Source: Mesorhizobium sp. B2-3-4
GTDB lineage: Bacteria; Pseudomonadota; Alphaproteobacteria; Rhizobiales; Rhizobiaceae
Assembly: GCF_006442315.1 (NCBI RefSeq)
Contig: NZ_VFVY01000016.1
Span: forward strand, 105,200 to 169,199
DNA: 64,000 bases
Direction of reading: 5' to 3'
Made by a program: the position numbers and the translations under genes. This document shows, piece after piece, positions 50,882 to 59,074 of this stretch. The notes under the pieces were generated by a model that saw only the letters and a program-made list of their open reading frames with translations, searched no databases and had not been told where the DNA came from. The number at the start of each line of letters is the position of its first letter. Positions within the stretch are counted from its first letter, which is position 1.

Positions 50882-51625
50882 CTATTTCGCATCATGAAAA
50901 ATGATGCCGACCGTGTGGCGCATGCCTGAGCGCAGGCGGCTGACGCCGTGGCGCAGGTTGACGCGGTAATTGCCCCTGGTTCCCTGCACCGGCCGGTTGT
51001 GGACGGCGAAGGCGACCGCGTCGCCCTGGCGCAAAGGCACCACCTCGACCCGGCTCTGCATGCGCGGCCGCTGTTCGGTCAACGCGAATTCGCCGCCGGT
51101 GAAATCCTCGCCGGGTTCGGACAGCAGGATCGCCACCTGCAGCGGAAAGGCGAGGTCGCCATAGAGGTCCTGATGCAGGCAGTTGAAGTCGCCGGGCACA
51201 TATTGCAGCAGGAGCGGCGTCGGCCTGGCCTGGCCTGCGGCATGGCACTGGTCGAGGAATTCGCCATGCGACCGGGGATAGCGCATGGCGATGCCCATGC
51301 GCTCGTTCCAGCGGTTGGCGACCTCGGCCAGCCTGGGATAGAGCGCGGTGCGCAGACCGCCGACAAGGTCGGGCAGGGGATAGCGGAAGTAGCGGTACTC
51401 GCCCTTGCCGAAACCGTGCCTGGCCATGTGGATGTGGCTGCGGAAGTGCTGCTCCTGCGGATAGAGGCCGGCAAGCTGCCGGCACTCCTGGGGTGAGAGC
51501 AGCTTTTCCATCACCGCGCAGCCGAAGCCGTCGAGTTCGGTGGTGAGTGCCGGCCAGTCATAGGCGGCGATGCGTGTCTCGGCGGCTTCGACTGGCGATG
51601 CGGCAATCCTGATATCGGCGTTCAT
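50882..51625 (-). CDS. 2OG-Fe(II) dioxygenase
   Basis: A 247-residue double-stranded beta-helix oxygenase. The iron-binding HxD is visible in NCLHQDLYGDLAFPLQ, and the C-terminal part RQGDAVAFAVHNRPVQGTRGNYRVNLRHGVSRL supplies the distal His and the 2-oxoglutarate-binding Arg. ATG 51625 overlaps the ogt stop (ATGA). Together with ogt and ada this suggests a role in alkylation damage reversal, as for AlkB. The sequence is however closer to the prolyl-hydroxylase-like 2OG group than to classical AlkB, so the substrate is uncertain. Confidence 0.85.
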   Translation of the reverse strand: MNADIRIAASPVEAAETRIAAYDWPALTTELDGFGCAVMEKLLSPQECRQLAGLYPQEQHFRSHIHMARHGFGKGEYRYFRYPLPDLVGGLRTALYPRLAEVANRWNERMGIAMRYPRSHGEFLDQCHAAGQARPTPLLLQYVPGDFNCLHQDLYGDLAFPLQVAILLSEPGEDFTGGEFALTEQRPRMQSRVEVVPLRQGDAVAFAVHNRPVQGTRGNYRVNLRHGVSRLRSGMRHTVGIIFHDAK

Positions 51626-52176
51626 ATCGCGGCCTCCCGTGCCAGCAAGGCGCGTTTGCGTTCGACACCCCAGCGGTAGCCGGACAGCGAGCCGTCGGCG
51701 CGCAGCACGCGGTGGCAGGGAATGCCGAGCGCAATGGCGTTGGCCGCGCAGGCCGTGGCGACGGCGCGGGCGCCGTCCGGCATGCCGAGGCGCCGGGCAA
51801 GGGCTGTGTAGGTGACCGTGGCGCCGCACGGGATCGTGCGCAGCGCCTCCCACACGCGCTGCTGGAAAGGCGTGCCGTGGCGCATGTCGAGCGCCATGTC
51901 GAGACCGGCGCCCGGCGTTTCGACGAAACGTGCTATCGCGGCGAGATCGTCGCGCAGGCCGGGCTCGTCTTCGATCAGCACGCGGCCCGGGAAGCGCTCG
52001 GCAAGATCCTGCTCCAGGGTTTCCGGAGCCGACCCGATCAGGATGGCGCAGACGCCGACCGGGCTGCGCGCGACGAGGATGGCGCCGATCGCGGATTCAC
52101 CAATGGCATAGGTGACGATGTCGAGGGCGGCCGCTTTGGAGTCCGCCGCCGGCATTGGGGTTTGCATGTGGTTCAT
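51622..52176 (-). CDS. ogt: Methylated-DNA-protein-cysteine methyltransferase (Ogt)
   Basis: A 184-residue suicide alkyltransferase that removes methyl groups from O6-methylguanine. The C-terminal domain has the HTH segment PFQQRVWEALRTIPCG and the acceptor-Cys motif IPCHRVLRADGSLSGYRWG near residues 149-167. ATG 52176 (MNHMQTP) follows AAGGAG. It strongly resembles the C-terminal half of Ada encoded 380 bp upstream, pointing to local duplication. Its stop overlaps the 2OG oxygenase start, so both are co-translated. Confidence 0.93.
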   Translation of the reverse strand: MNHMQTPMPAADSKAAALDIVTYAIGESAIGAILVARSPVGVCAILIGSAPETLEQDLAERFPGRVLIEDEPGLRDDLAAIARFVETPGAGLDMALDMRHGTPFQQRVWEALRTIPCGATVTYTALARRLGMPDGARAVATACAANAIALGIPCHRVLRADGSLSGYRWGVERKRALLAREAAI

Positions 52177-52309
52177 TGCCTTCACTCCTTCTGTGTGCCT
52201 GAACCCTAACCTTGCGCCGGCCGGCTCTCACTCCGGTGCTTGCTTTCAAATTCGAATTCGTTCGTGCCGTTATCGCCGCGGCGTGCCAACTTCGCCCAAA
52301 GCCAAGCGC

Positions 52310-52543
52310 TCATGCGATCCGCGTCACCGAAGCTTCGCCCAGCACGAACACCTCGCCGGTCGACAGCCGCAGCTCGATCTCACCGCTTGCGGTGCGGCTC
52401 CACTCGGCCTTGCCGTCATCCACCCATTCGCCGATGGCGGCCAGCACCAGCGACTTCGCATCGTCCATGTGCCGGCGGACATCGGCCTTGCCATGGATCT
52501 GTCGGGTTTCGCCAGCGGCGGGAGAGCTTGCCATTGCGCGCAT
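52310..52543 (-). CDS. Small hypothetical protein in the ada operon
   Basis: A 77-residue protein (MRAMASSPAAGETRQIHGK...). The C-terminal half forms a strand-rich segment (KAEWSRTASGEIELRLSTGEVFVLGEASVTRIA) after a helix (KSLVLAAIGEWVDD). It starts 12 bp after the ada stop on the same strand, so co-expression with ada is likely. ATG 52543 has a weak SD. No family recognised. Confidence 0.6.
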   Translation of the reverse strand: MRAMASSPAAGETRQIHGKADVRRHMDDAKSLVLAAIGEWVDDGKAEWSRTASGEIELRLSTGEVFVLGEASVTRIA

Positions 52544-52555
52544 CGCCGGTTCCCG

Positions 52556-53671
52556 TCAGTCCCGGGTAGACGGCCAGGCGCTGTCGCTCGGCACCGCCTC
52601 GCGCTCGAGCAGAGCGCGTTTGCGCTCCACGCCCCAGGCGTAGCCCGACAGGGCGCCGTCCTGCCTGATGACGCGGTGGCAGGGAATGGCGACCGCGTGG
52701 GCATTGGCCGCGCAAGCGGCGGCGACGGCGCGGGTCGCCTTCGGCGCGCCGATACGGCCGGCGATCTCGGCATAGGAGACGGTGCGGCCAGCGGGGATGT
52801 CGCGCAAGGCCTGCCAGACGCGTTGCTGGAAGGCGGTGCCGCGCACGTCGAGCGGCAGGTCGAGGCCGAGCGCCGGCGCCTCGACGAAACCGACGACGCG
52901 GGCGACGAGCGCCTCATAATCGCTGTCGCCGCCGACCAGCCGCGCCTTGGGGAAACGGTCCTGCAGGTCGCGCACCAGCGCGTCGGGGTCCTGGCCGAGC
53001 AGGATCGAGGCGACGCCCTTGCGGCTCGAGGCGACCAGGATGGTGCCCAGTGAGGATTCGCCGACGGCGAAGCGGATTTCCTCATCGGCGCCGCCGGCAC
53101 GGTAGCGGCTCGGCGTCATGCCGAGCATGCCGGTCGACTTCTCGTAGAAGCGGCCGCTCGAATTGAAGCCGGCATCATAGATCGCCGCCGTCACGCTGGC
53201 GCCGTCATCCAGACCCTGGCGGACCCGGGCGGCGCGCCGGGCCGCCGCATAATCCTTCGGCGTCAGTCCTGTGACGGCCTTGAAGACGCGGTGGAAATAG
53301 CCGGCGCTGCGGCCGGCGGCAGCGGCCAGTTCGGCAAGCGACGGTTCGGCTTCGCTCGCCTCGATCCTGCGGCAGGCATCCGCCACCATCGCGGCATTGC
53401 CGGCCTCAAGCGACGGGCCATCCGGATTGCACCGCCGGCAGGCGCGAAAGCCGGTTGCCTTGGCCAGGGCCAGCGTATCGTGCAACTGCACGTTCTTCGG
53501 GTTGGCTCGCCGTGACGGACAGGAGGGCCGGCAATAGACGCCGGTCGTCGCCACCGAATACCAGAATTCTCCGTCGGCCGATTTGTCGCGCGCCACGACG
53601 CGCGCCCAGCGCGGATCGTCGATGACCGGCAGCGGCGCGGATTTCAGGTCTCTTTGAAGCGTGATGAACAT
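52556..53671 (-). CDS. ada: Ada: bifunctional DNA-repair methyltransferase and AraC-type regulator
   Basis: A 371-residue adaptive-response regulator. The N-terminal zinc domain has the methyl-phosphotriester acceptor Cys in TTGVYCRPSC (first Cys near residue 46) with further ligands in CRRC. An AraC-type HTH lies near residues 95-195 (LAELAAAAGRSAGYFHRVFK). The C-terminal Ogt domain has acceptor motif IPCHRVIRQDGALSG. After self-methylation it should activate this operon (small ORF, ogt, 2OG oxygenase). ATG 53671 was chosen to match the family N-terminus (MFITLQRDLKSAP). It lacks a clear SD, and a longer frame extends 17 codons. Confidence 0.93.
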   Translation of the reverse strand: MFITLQRDLKSAPLPVIDDPRWARVVARDKSADGEFWYSVATTGVYCRPSCPSRRANPKNVQLHDTLALAKATGFRACRRCNPDGPSLEAGNAAMVADACRRIEASEAEPSLAELAAAAGRSAGYFHRVFKAVTGLTPKDYAAARRAARVRQGLDDGASVTAAIYDAGFNSSGRFYEKSTGMLGMTPSRYRAGGADEEIRFAVGESSLGTILVASSRKGVASILLGQDPDALVRDLQDRFPKARLVGGDSDYEALVARVVGFVEAPALGLDLPLDVRGTAFQQRVWQALRDIPAGRTVSYAEIAGRIGAPKATRAVAAACAANAHAVAIPCHRVIRQDGALSGYAWGVERKRALLEREAVPSDSAWPSTRD

Positions 53672-53837
53672 GGCAGGTACTGAAGCGGTCCCAGGTCGGC
53701 CGCGCCACCCGTTTCCTGACAATTATCGCGGGAGCGCCATCACTGGCGACGTCGCGAAATAGCCATGCCGGCCCCATCGGATCAATGCACCAGATCGCCT
53801 TGATCAAGCCGAATGGGGTGCGGCGTCATCCTGCGGT

Positions 53838-54452
53838 TCAACCAATCGTGGGATTTTGACGGTAGTCCGTCTTCATCGCAGCCAAGTCGAATGTCTTGAG
53901 GACGAGATACAGATCGTCCTGTCGCGGATCCTGCTTGGCTAGGTAATGGACCATGGCCCGATAGTAGCGGTAGTGCATTGGAGGGTTACGAAGATCATAC
54001 CGGGAATCGATCTTCCGTTGGTGCTGGAGGTCGTGGAACATCCAGAAAATGCCCATGAATGAGAAAAATTCATTGGGATATGCCGTCACAAGGTCCCGGG
54101 TCTCGGGCGGGAGCAGCCCTTTTATCTTCACCAGCTTGATCGGCTCGAGACCGTTTTGCGTCATCGCCCACAAGAGGATGGCAAGGGTCTTTATGAAGCT
54201 CAGTTCGCCGAAATCAGCTTCAAGCACCCCCTGGGCCATGGCCTCGCCGAGAGCCTTCTGACGCCATAGAACGTATGACTCTCGCCAATGGCCCATGACT
54301 TGCGCCAGAGCGGCATCGTCCCAAATTATCAGGCACTCGCCAAATCCTGCAGCGTATTCATCCGCATACCATTTGATCTTCTGCCTCGCGAACGCACTGC
54401 CCTGGATAAAATGCAGTGAATCGAGGTCCGCATGCGTGACGCGGTTTTCCAC
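53838..54452 (-). CDS. Hypothetical protein of unknown family
   Basis: A 204-residue protein from GTG 54452 (GGGGGG about 9 nt upstream). A longer frame reaches 54605 but crosses a transcription terminator. It is rich in aromatic residues and helical (HADLDSLHFIQGSAFARQKIKWYADEYAAGFGECLIIWDD; FFSFMGIFWMFHDLQHQRKIDSRYDLRNPPMHYRYYRAMVHYL, both shown only in part by position). There is no signal peptide, catalytic motif or family match that I recognise. The lower GC-skewed codon use (AAG/AAT-rich) differs slightly from the flanks. It is monocistronic. Confidence 0.6.
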   Translation of the reverse strand: MENRVTHADLDSLHFIQGSAFARQKIKWYADEYAAGFGECLIIWDDAALAQVMGHWRESYVLWRQKALGEAMAQGVLEADFGELSFIKTLAILLWAMTQNGLEPIKLVKIKGLLPPETRDLVTAYPNEFFSFMGIFWMFHDLQHQRKIDSRYDLRNPPMHYRYYRAMVHYLAKQDPRQDDLYLVLKTFDLAAMKTDYRQNPTIG

Positions 54453-54486
54453 CCCAAAATTCCCCCCGTCCCCTATTTCTTCACGT

Positions 54487-54513
54487 AAAAAAGGGGGCTG
54501 CACGGCCCCCTTT
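54487..54513 (-). terminator. Rho-independent terminator of the 60-residue ORF
   Basis: On the minus strand an AAAGGGGG/CCCCCTTT stem (54490-54497 with 54506-54513, extended by one C:G pair, 6-nt loop) is followed by TTTTTT (54487-54492). It lies 23 bp after the stop of the small gene at 54536. Confidence 0.8.
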
Positions 54514-54535
54514 CGTCTCCCAGAAATACTATCGC

Positions 54536-54718
54536 TTATTCTGCGGATGCTGCCTGCGCTCTTGCGTGGTCCCGGATATAGCTGGAAAGCTGCGCATCTG
54601 TCCACATCTGTACGGTCTCCGACGTGCGATTCGAGCCATAGCCCTGGACATGCGGCAATTGCCGCGCTGCTTCCTTGGCCTTGAGCGCATCCGCGTGCGC
54701 TTGATCGAAATCATTCAT
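54536..54718 (-). CDS. Small hypothetical protein
   Basis: A 60-residue polar, helical protein (MNDFDQAHADALKAKEAARQ...) with AAGGGAA spaced 6-7 nt before ATG 54718 and a strong intrinsic terminator right after its stop. That combination makes it a convincing single-gene transcription unit despite its size. The ending DAQLSSYIRDHARAQAASAE resembles a helical Rho- or DUF-type tail but no family is assigned. Confidence 0.65.
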   Translation of the reverse strand: MNDFDQAHADALKAKEAARQLPHVQGYGSNRTSETVQMWTDAQLSSYIRDHARAQAASAE

Positions 54719-55050
54719 CGTCGTATTCCCTTGTTGATCGCAACCAGATCCCCTCTGGCTGCATCAGGGGCCATAAAAATCCTAGTTGTACCGGCAAGTC
54801 AAACGCCGGGCCGGCAACGTGGTTGCACAACAAGCGTTTCTTCAACCAATATAGTGAAAATGTGGCGAATTCAGCTTGCTCGACGACTGAAGTAAGCCCT
54901 GCCTCAGCTGGTTTCAACCCGAAGTGTGGCATTCCAGCCACGGTGCCGCGAACAATTGCGTGATTGGCGAAGGTCGATTCGGACGTTCCGTCAAACCGTC
55001 GAAAGTGGCCCGCATGCCGCGTGCGAGCCACTTTCACGTGTGCGGGCGCC
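54719..55050. other. 332-bp intergenic region, no gene recognised
   Basis: It contains the promoter region of the 60-residue ORF and the 3' flank of the SnoaL-like gene. Several frames are open but have no SD and no coding-like composition. The section 54775-54960 is AT-richer and less GC3-biased than neighbouring genes. Confidence 0.45.
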
Positions 55051-55500
55051 TCAGGCGGCCTTGATCAGGCCGAGCTGGGTAAGGGCGGCGACGCCGTCGT
55101 CGAGCCCGATCTCCTCGACGATCCTGCCGTCGATCACCTTGAGCACCGTGGTGCCGGTGAAGCGCATGGCGCGGCCGGTGGCGGCCGGCAGCGAGCCGGT
55201 CAGGAAATCATCGAAGGCCGGGCCGGTATGCGTGCCGCCGCCTTCCCATTGGCCGACGACATAGTCGCCCTCGGCGATGAGATCGGCGGTCGCCCAGAAG
55301 TTGAGATCCGGGAAGGCGGCGCGGAAATCGGTCATGAAGGCCTTGATGTCGTCGCGGCCACGGCGCGGCTCATGCAGCGAATATTTCAGCAGCATGTCGG
55401 GCGCGGCGATGTCGTCGACGACGGCGAGGTCGCAGGTTTCACCCCAGAAGTCGGTGAACCATCTGACGACGACGGCCTTGTTGTCTTCTTGCTTGGTCAT
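55051..55500 (-). CDS. SnoaL-like ester cyclase/NTF2-fold protein
   Basis: A 149-residue NTF2-fold protein of the SnoaL polyketide-cyclase-like type. It shows the N-terminal helix DNKAVVVRWFTDFWG, PDMLLKYSLHEPRRGRDDIKAFMTDFRAAFPDLNFW, GDYVVGQWEGGGTHTG and IDGRIVEEIGLDD. Members hydrolyse or isomerise small molecules, or only bind them. AGGAAGAGGACC gives the SD. It is divergent from the PAS-GGDEF-EAL gene; no partner enzyme is adjacent. Confidence 0.85.
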   Translation of the reverse strand: MTKQEDNKAVVVRWFTDFWGETCDLAVVDDIAAPDMLLKYSLHEPRRGRDDIKAFMTDFRAAFPDLNFWATADLIAEGDYVVGQWEGGGTHTGPAFDDFLTGSLPAATGRAMRFTGTTVLKVIDGRIVEEIGLDDGVAALTQLGLIKAA

Positions 55501-55730
55501 AGGGAGGTCCTCTTCCTGTTTGCGGGAGATCGCCGGATTGGTCGGCGAACCCGCGTCATCAGTAGGACCGACTGCCGGCGACCGAACTCCGGTTCTTGCC
55601 GGACAATCGAAAGACGGAGCCGTGGTAACGGCGGACGGGAAGCCGGCGGCCGACCGTCTGGCATTGCCGGTAACTGTTTCTTCTCTGGTTTTGCCGCAGA
55701 TTGCCCGCGATTGGGCAGGCGAAACGGAAA

Positions 55731-57833
55731 ATGGCGCGTCAGGGCAAGAAAAGCCGCGATGGAACGAGGTGGGAACGCGCGCTGGAACGCGCTCATCTTG
55801 GCGTCTGGGATTGGGATCTGCGCACCGGCGACTGCTTCTACTCTGCGACCTGGGCGCGTATGCTGGGCTATAGCCAGGATGAGCTCGCCAACACCAGCGA
55901 CCTCTGGTTTCGTCTTACCCACCCCGACGACCGCGAACGGGCGCTGGCCAGCGGCGACCGCCACATTGCCGGGCTGACCGACGCCATCGAGACCGAACTC
56001 AGGCTTAAGCACAAGCAGGGCCACTGGGTCTGGGTGCTCGACCGCGGCGGCATCGTCGAGCGCGACGCGGCCGGCCGGCCGCTCAGGCTGATGGGCGTGC
56101 AGACCGACATCTCCAGGCAGAAGGCGGCCGAGGCCGAACTCGAACAGGTCAATGTGCGCTTCCGCCTGGCGCTCGCCGCCAGCGGCACCGGCATCTGGCA
56201 TCACGATATCGCCACCCGGAAGAGCTATTGGGATACCCGCACCCGGGAGATATTCGGCCTCGTCGCCGATACCGACGAGGTGTCGGCCGACCTCTGGCAC
56301 ACCTATCTGCATCCCGACGACAAGGAGGCGACCGAACGCGTCCACCAGGTGTCGCTGGGAACGGACACCATCATAGCCAGCCAGTACCGCATCGTCAGGC
56401 GCGACGGCTGCGTCCGTCATGTCGAATCGCTGGTGCGTTTCATCGCCGCCGGCGAAGCGGGGCAGATCCTCGGCACCGTGCGTGACATCACCGAAGACAA
56501 GCTGCGCGAGCAGGAACTGGCTTATGCTGCCCGCCACGACGCGCTGACTGGGCTCCTCAACCGCGCCGCCTTCGACAGGCTGCTCGCCGATCATATCGCC
56601 ACGGGCGCACCGCTGGCGGTGTTCTATGTCGACCTCGACTACTTCAAGGCGCTCAACGATTTCGCCGGCCACGCCGCCGGCGATCTGGCGCTGAAGAGCG
56701 TCGCGGCGGGCATCGGTCGCTGCCTGCCGCCATCGGCGCATGCGGCGCGGCTCGGCGGCGACGAGTTCGCGCTGCTGGTGCCCGATTGCGATGCCGCTGA
56801 AGCCGAGCGGTTGGCGGGGGCCATCCTGGCGGCGGTGCGCGATGCCGATCTCGGCCTCGCCGCGACGTCGCGGCGGCTGGCGGCCAGCATCGGCATCGCG
56901 ATCGTCCACGACCGTCTCACCACGGTTGCCGACGCGCTGGCCTGCGCCGACGATGCCTGCTACGCGGCCAAGGCCGCCGGGCGCGATCGCTTCGCGCTGT
57001 TTTCGGCCGATGCGGCCTCAGGTTCGGGCGGCCTCAACGCGGCACGGCTCGCCGCCGACACGGTGGACGCCATGGAGGACGGCAGGCTGAAACTGTTCGG
57101 CCAGCAGATCCACCGGCTTGGCAGGCCCTGGCAGGAGAACCGCCATGTCGAGGTGCTGGCGCGGCTTGACGGAAAGGGCGGCCGGCTGATTCCGCCCGGC
57201 GAGTTCATTCCGGCGGCGGAGCGCTTCGGCATTGCCGCGCGGCTCGACCGCTGGATCATCCGCACCGCGCTGTCGCGGCACGGCGCGGCGATGAAATCGG
57301 GCGCGGTCACGCTCGGCTTCAACCTGTCGGCGCAGACGCTGAGCGATCCCGGGCTGTGGGACTTCGTCGACCGCATCATCGAGGAAACGGGGGCGCCGCA
57401 CCAGGGCATCGGCTTCGAGATCACCGAAACCGCAGCCGTCACCAATTTCGATGCCGCCGAAACCTTCGTGCGCAAGGCACGCGAGCGGCGCTGCCGGGTC
57501 AGCCTCGACGATTTCGGCGCCGGCATGAGCTCGTTCGAATATCTCAGGCGCTTCCCCGTCGACGCCATCAAGATCGACGGCTCCTTCATCGAGCACATCA
57601 CGGAAAGCCGTTTCGACCGCGAGATCGTGCTGGCCATCACCAGCATTGCGCGCAGCCTCGGCTGCGCCGTCGTGGCCGAGAAGATCGAGCGGCAGGACAC
57701 GGTGGCGATGCTGCGCGACATGGGCGTCGAGTTCGGCCAGGGTTTTCTGCTGCACCGGCCCGAACCGTTGCAGCACATCGTCAGCCACGCCGCCGGGCCG
57801 GCCCGGGAGGCAGCGGCCCGCGAGGCATCCTGA
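55731..57833 (+). CDS. PAS-PAS-GGDEF-EAL cyclic-di-GMP turnover protein
   Basis: A 700-residue soluble signalling protein. Two PAS/PAC modules lie at about 15-125 and 135-255 (PAC ends VQTDISRQKAAEAELE and VRDITEDKLREQEL). The GGDEF domain (about 260-430) has DALTGLLNR and an intact active site RLGGDEFALL. The EAL domain (about 440-690) has the variant EVLARL, NLSAQTL, EITET, LDDFGAG, KIDGSF and GQGF, so its metal and general-base residues appear present. Both synthase and phosphodiesterase activity are possible. No membrane span. ATG 55731 is preferred to in-frame TTG 55701. Confidence 0.93.
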   Translation: MARQGKKSRDGTRWERALERAHLGVWDWDLRTGDCFYSATWARMLGYSQDELANTSDLWFRLTHPDDRERALASGDRHIAGLTDAIETELRLKHKQGHWVWVLDRGGIVERDAAGRPLRLMGVQTDISRQKAAEAELEQVNVRFRLALAASGTGIWHHDIATRKSYWDTRTREIFGLVADTDEVSADLWHTYLHPDDKEATERVHQVSLGTDTIIASQYRIVRRDGCVRHVESLVRFIAAGEAGQILGTVRDITEDKLREQELAYAARHDALTGLLNRAAFDRLLADHIATGAPLAVFYVDLDYFKALNDFAGHAAGDLALKSVAAGIGRCLPPSAHAARLGGDEFALLVPDCDAAEAERLAGAILAAVRDADLGLAATSRRLAASIGIAIVHDRLTTVADALACADDACYAAKAAGRDRFALFSADAASGSGGLNAARLAADTVDAMEDGRLKLFGQQIHRLGRPWQENRHVEVLARLDGKGGRLIPPGEFIPAAERFGIAARLDRWIIRTALSRHGAAMKSGAVTLGFNLSAQTLSDPGLWDFVDRIIEETGAPHQGIGFEITETAAVTNFDAAETFVRKARERRCRVSLDDFGAGMSSFEYLRRFPVDAIKIDGSFIEHITESRFDREIVLAITSIARSLGCAVVAEKIERQDTVAMLRDMGVEFGQGFLLHRPEPLQHIVSHAAGPAREAAAREAS

Positions 57834-57910
57834 GGCGCGTTGCGTCGAAACGGATGCGGGTGCTGTGCTTCAAGCCCCTGTTCCCGTGCAAATCATAGTT
57901 CCCAGGCAAA

Positions 57911-58105
57911 TCATACAATCTGCCGCATAGCGGCTTGCGGAAATTCCAGCACCCCGGGTTCCGGCTTCCTGTGCTGTGCTTCCGCCACCGTCTCGATCAA
58001 CAGGTCGAGGGCCACACATGCCGAGCGGCTCGTCTCGTCATTGCCGCGCAGATAGTCATAGGCGCGTTCGAGATGGAGACGGGCGGCTGAGAAATCGCTG
58101 GTCAA
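57911..58105 (-). CDS. Small conserved hypothetical protein
   Basis: A 64-residue protein from TTG 58105 with GGAGGGAATCA upstream (strong SD, 7-nt spacing). It is predicted all-helical: SAARLHLERAYDYLRGNDETS, then ACVALDLLIETVAEAQHR. I recall similar short proteins in mesorhizobia (helical bundle, no known function). It is convergent with the PAS-GGDEF-EAL gene. Confidence 0.6.
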   Translation of the reverse strand: MTSDFSAARLHLERAYDYLRGNDETSRSACVALDLLIETVAEAQHRKPEPGVLEFPQAAMRQIV

Positions 58106-58316
58106 TGATTCCCTCCATGATCCCGCCCTAATGTATCTTGGCCGGCTTGGCGCAACGTGCGGTAAATATTCATAGGCGCCTTTTATTCAAAGGCCGGCGA
58201 ATGCCCTGGCAAGGCGCGGCGGCGGCTGGCCGATCTTGTCAGGAATGATGCCGCCCGCGGCTTTGCGCGAGGGAACGGCGCGGCTAGGGTGCGCTTTTTT
58301 GTCCGAGGCGAAATCG

Positions 58317-59042
58317 ATGATCGTACAGGCCTGCATCAACGGCGCGCGTCCGCGCGATTTCCATCCCGGCCTGCCGCTGACGGTGCAGGCGATGGCAGCC
58401 GATGCAGCGGCCTGCGTCGCCGCGGGGGCGGCCGAGCTGCACATTCATCCGCGCGACGCCGGCGGACGCGAAAGCCTGGCCGCCGTGGATGAGACGGTGC
58501 TTGCCGTGCGCCAGGCCTGTCCGGGCACGCTGATCGGCGTGTCGACCGGCGCCTGGATCGAGAACGATGTGGAGCGGACCCGCGCGGCGATCGCCGGCTG
58601 GCGGGAACTGCCCGATTACGCCTCGGTCAATCTCTCGGAAGCCGACGCGCCTGGTGTGATGGCGTTGCTGCGCGGGCGCGGCGTCGGCGTCGAGGCCGGG
58701 CTGGCCACGGTGACCGACGCCGAGCGCTTCGTGGCGCTTGCCGATCGTATCGGCGTGCTGCGCATCCTGATCGAGATCGACATACCGGACCTGTCCGCCG
58801 CGCTCGACGAGGCGCATGGCATCGCATCGGTGCTCGAACGCGCCGGTGTGCGCCGGCCTATCCTGCTGCACGGCGTCGATGCCACCGTATGGCCGTTCTT
58901 GGAACTGGCACAGGGCAAGCGCTGGTCGACGCGGGTCGGGCTGGAGGATGGCAGGACGCTGGCGGACGGAAGGATCGTGAAGGACAATGCGGAAATCGTC
59001 GCGTCCGCGGTGGCGATGTTTCGGTCGACCACCGCGGCCTAG
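58317..59042 (+). CDS. DUF849 (BKACE) beta-keto acid cleavage enzyme-like protein
   Basis: A 241-residue TIM-barrel of the 3-keto-5-aminohexanoate cleavage (Kce/BKACE) family, which condenses a beta-keto acid with acetyl-CoA using zinc. Zinc-binding H-x-H is visible in AAELHIHPRD (residues about 44-49), and YASVNLSEAD follows. It is shorter than characterised members (about 270-310 residues) and the C-terminal Glu-containing segment is compact, so its activity may differ. ATG 58317 was chosen because the family begins with a (M)IVQACINGARP-type strand. Convergent with the beta-lactamase-like gene. Confidence 0.85.
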   Translation: MIVQACINGARPRDFHPGLPLTVQAMAADAAACVAAGAAELHIHPRDAGGRESLAAVDETVLAVRQACPGTLIGVSTGAWIENDVERTRAAIAGWRELPDYASVNLSEADAPGVMALLRGRGVGVEAGLATVTDAERFVALADRIGVLRILIEIDIPDLSAALDEAHGIASVLERAGVRRPILLHGVDATVWPFLELAQGKRWSTRVGLEDGRTLADGRIVKDNAEIVASAVAMFRSTTAA

Positions 59043-59074
59043 CATTTCGAGGCTTCAGCCGGACGGCGCCGGCC

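Noticed and set aside
54719..55050. A 108-codon minus-strand frame
   Set aside because: It reads through the promoter and SD of the 60-residue ORF, starts beyond the SnoaL gene stop and has non-coding composition.
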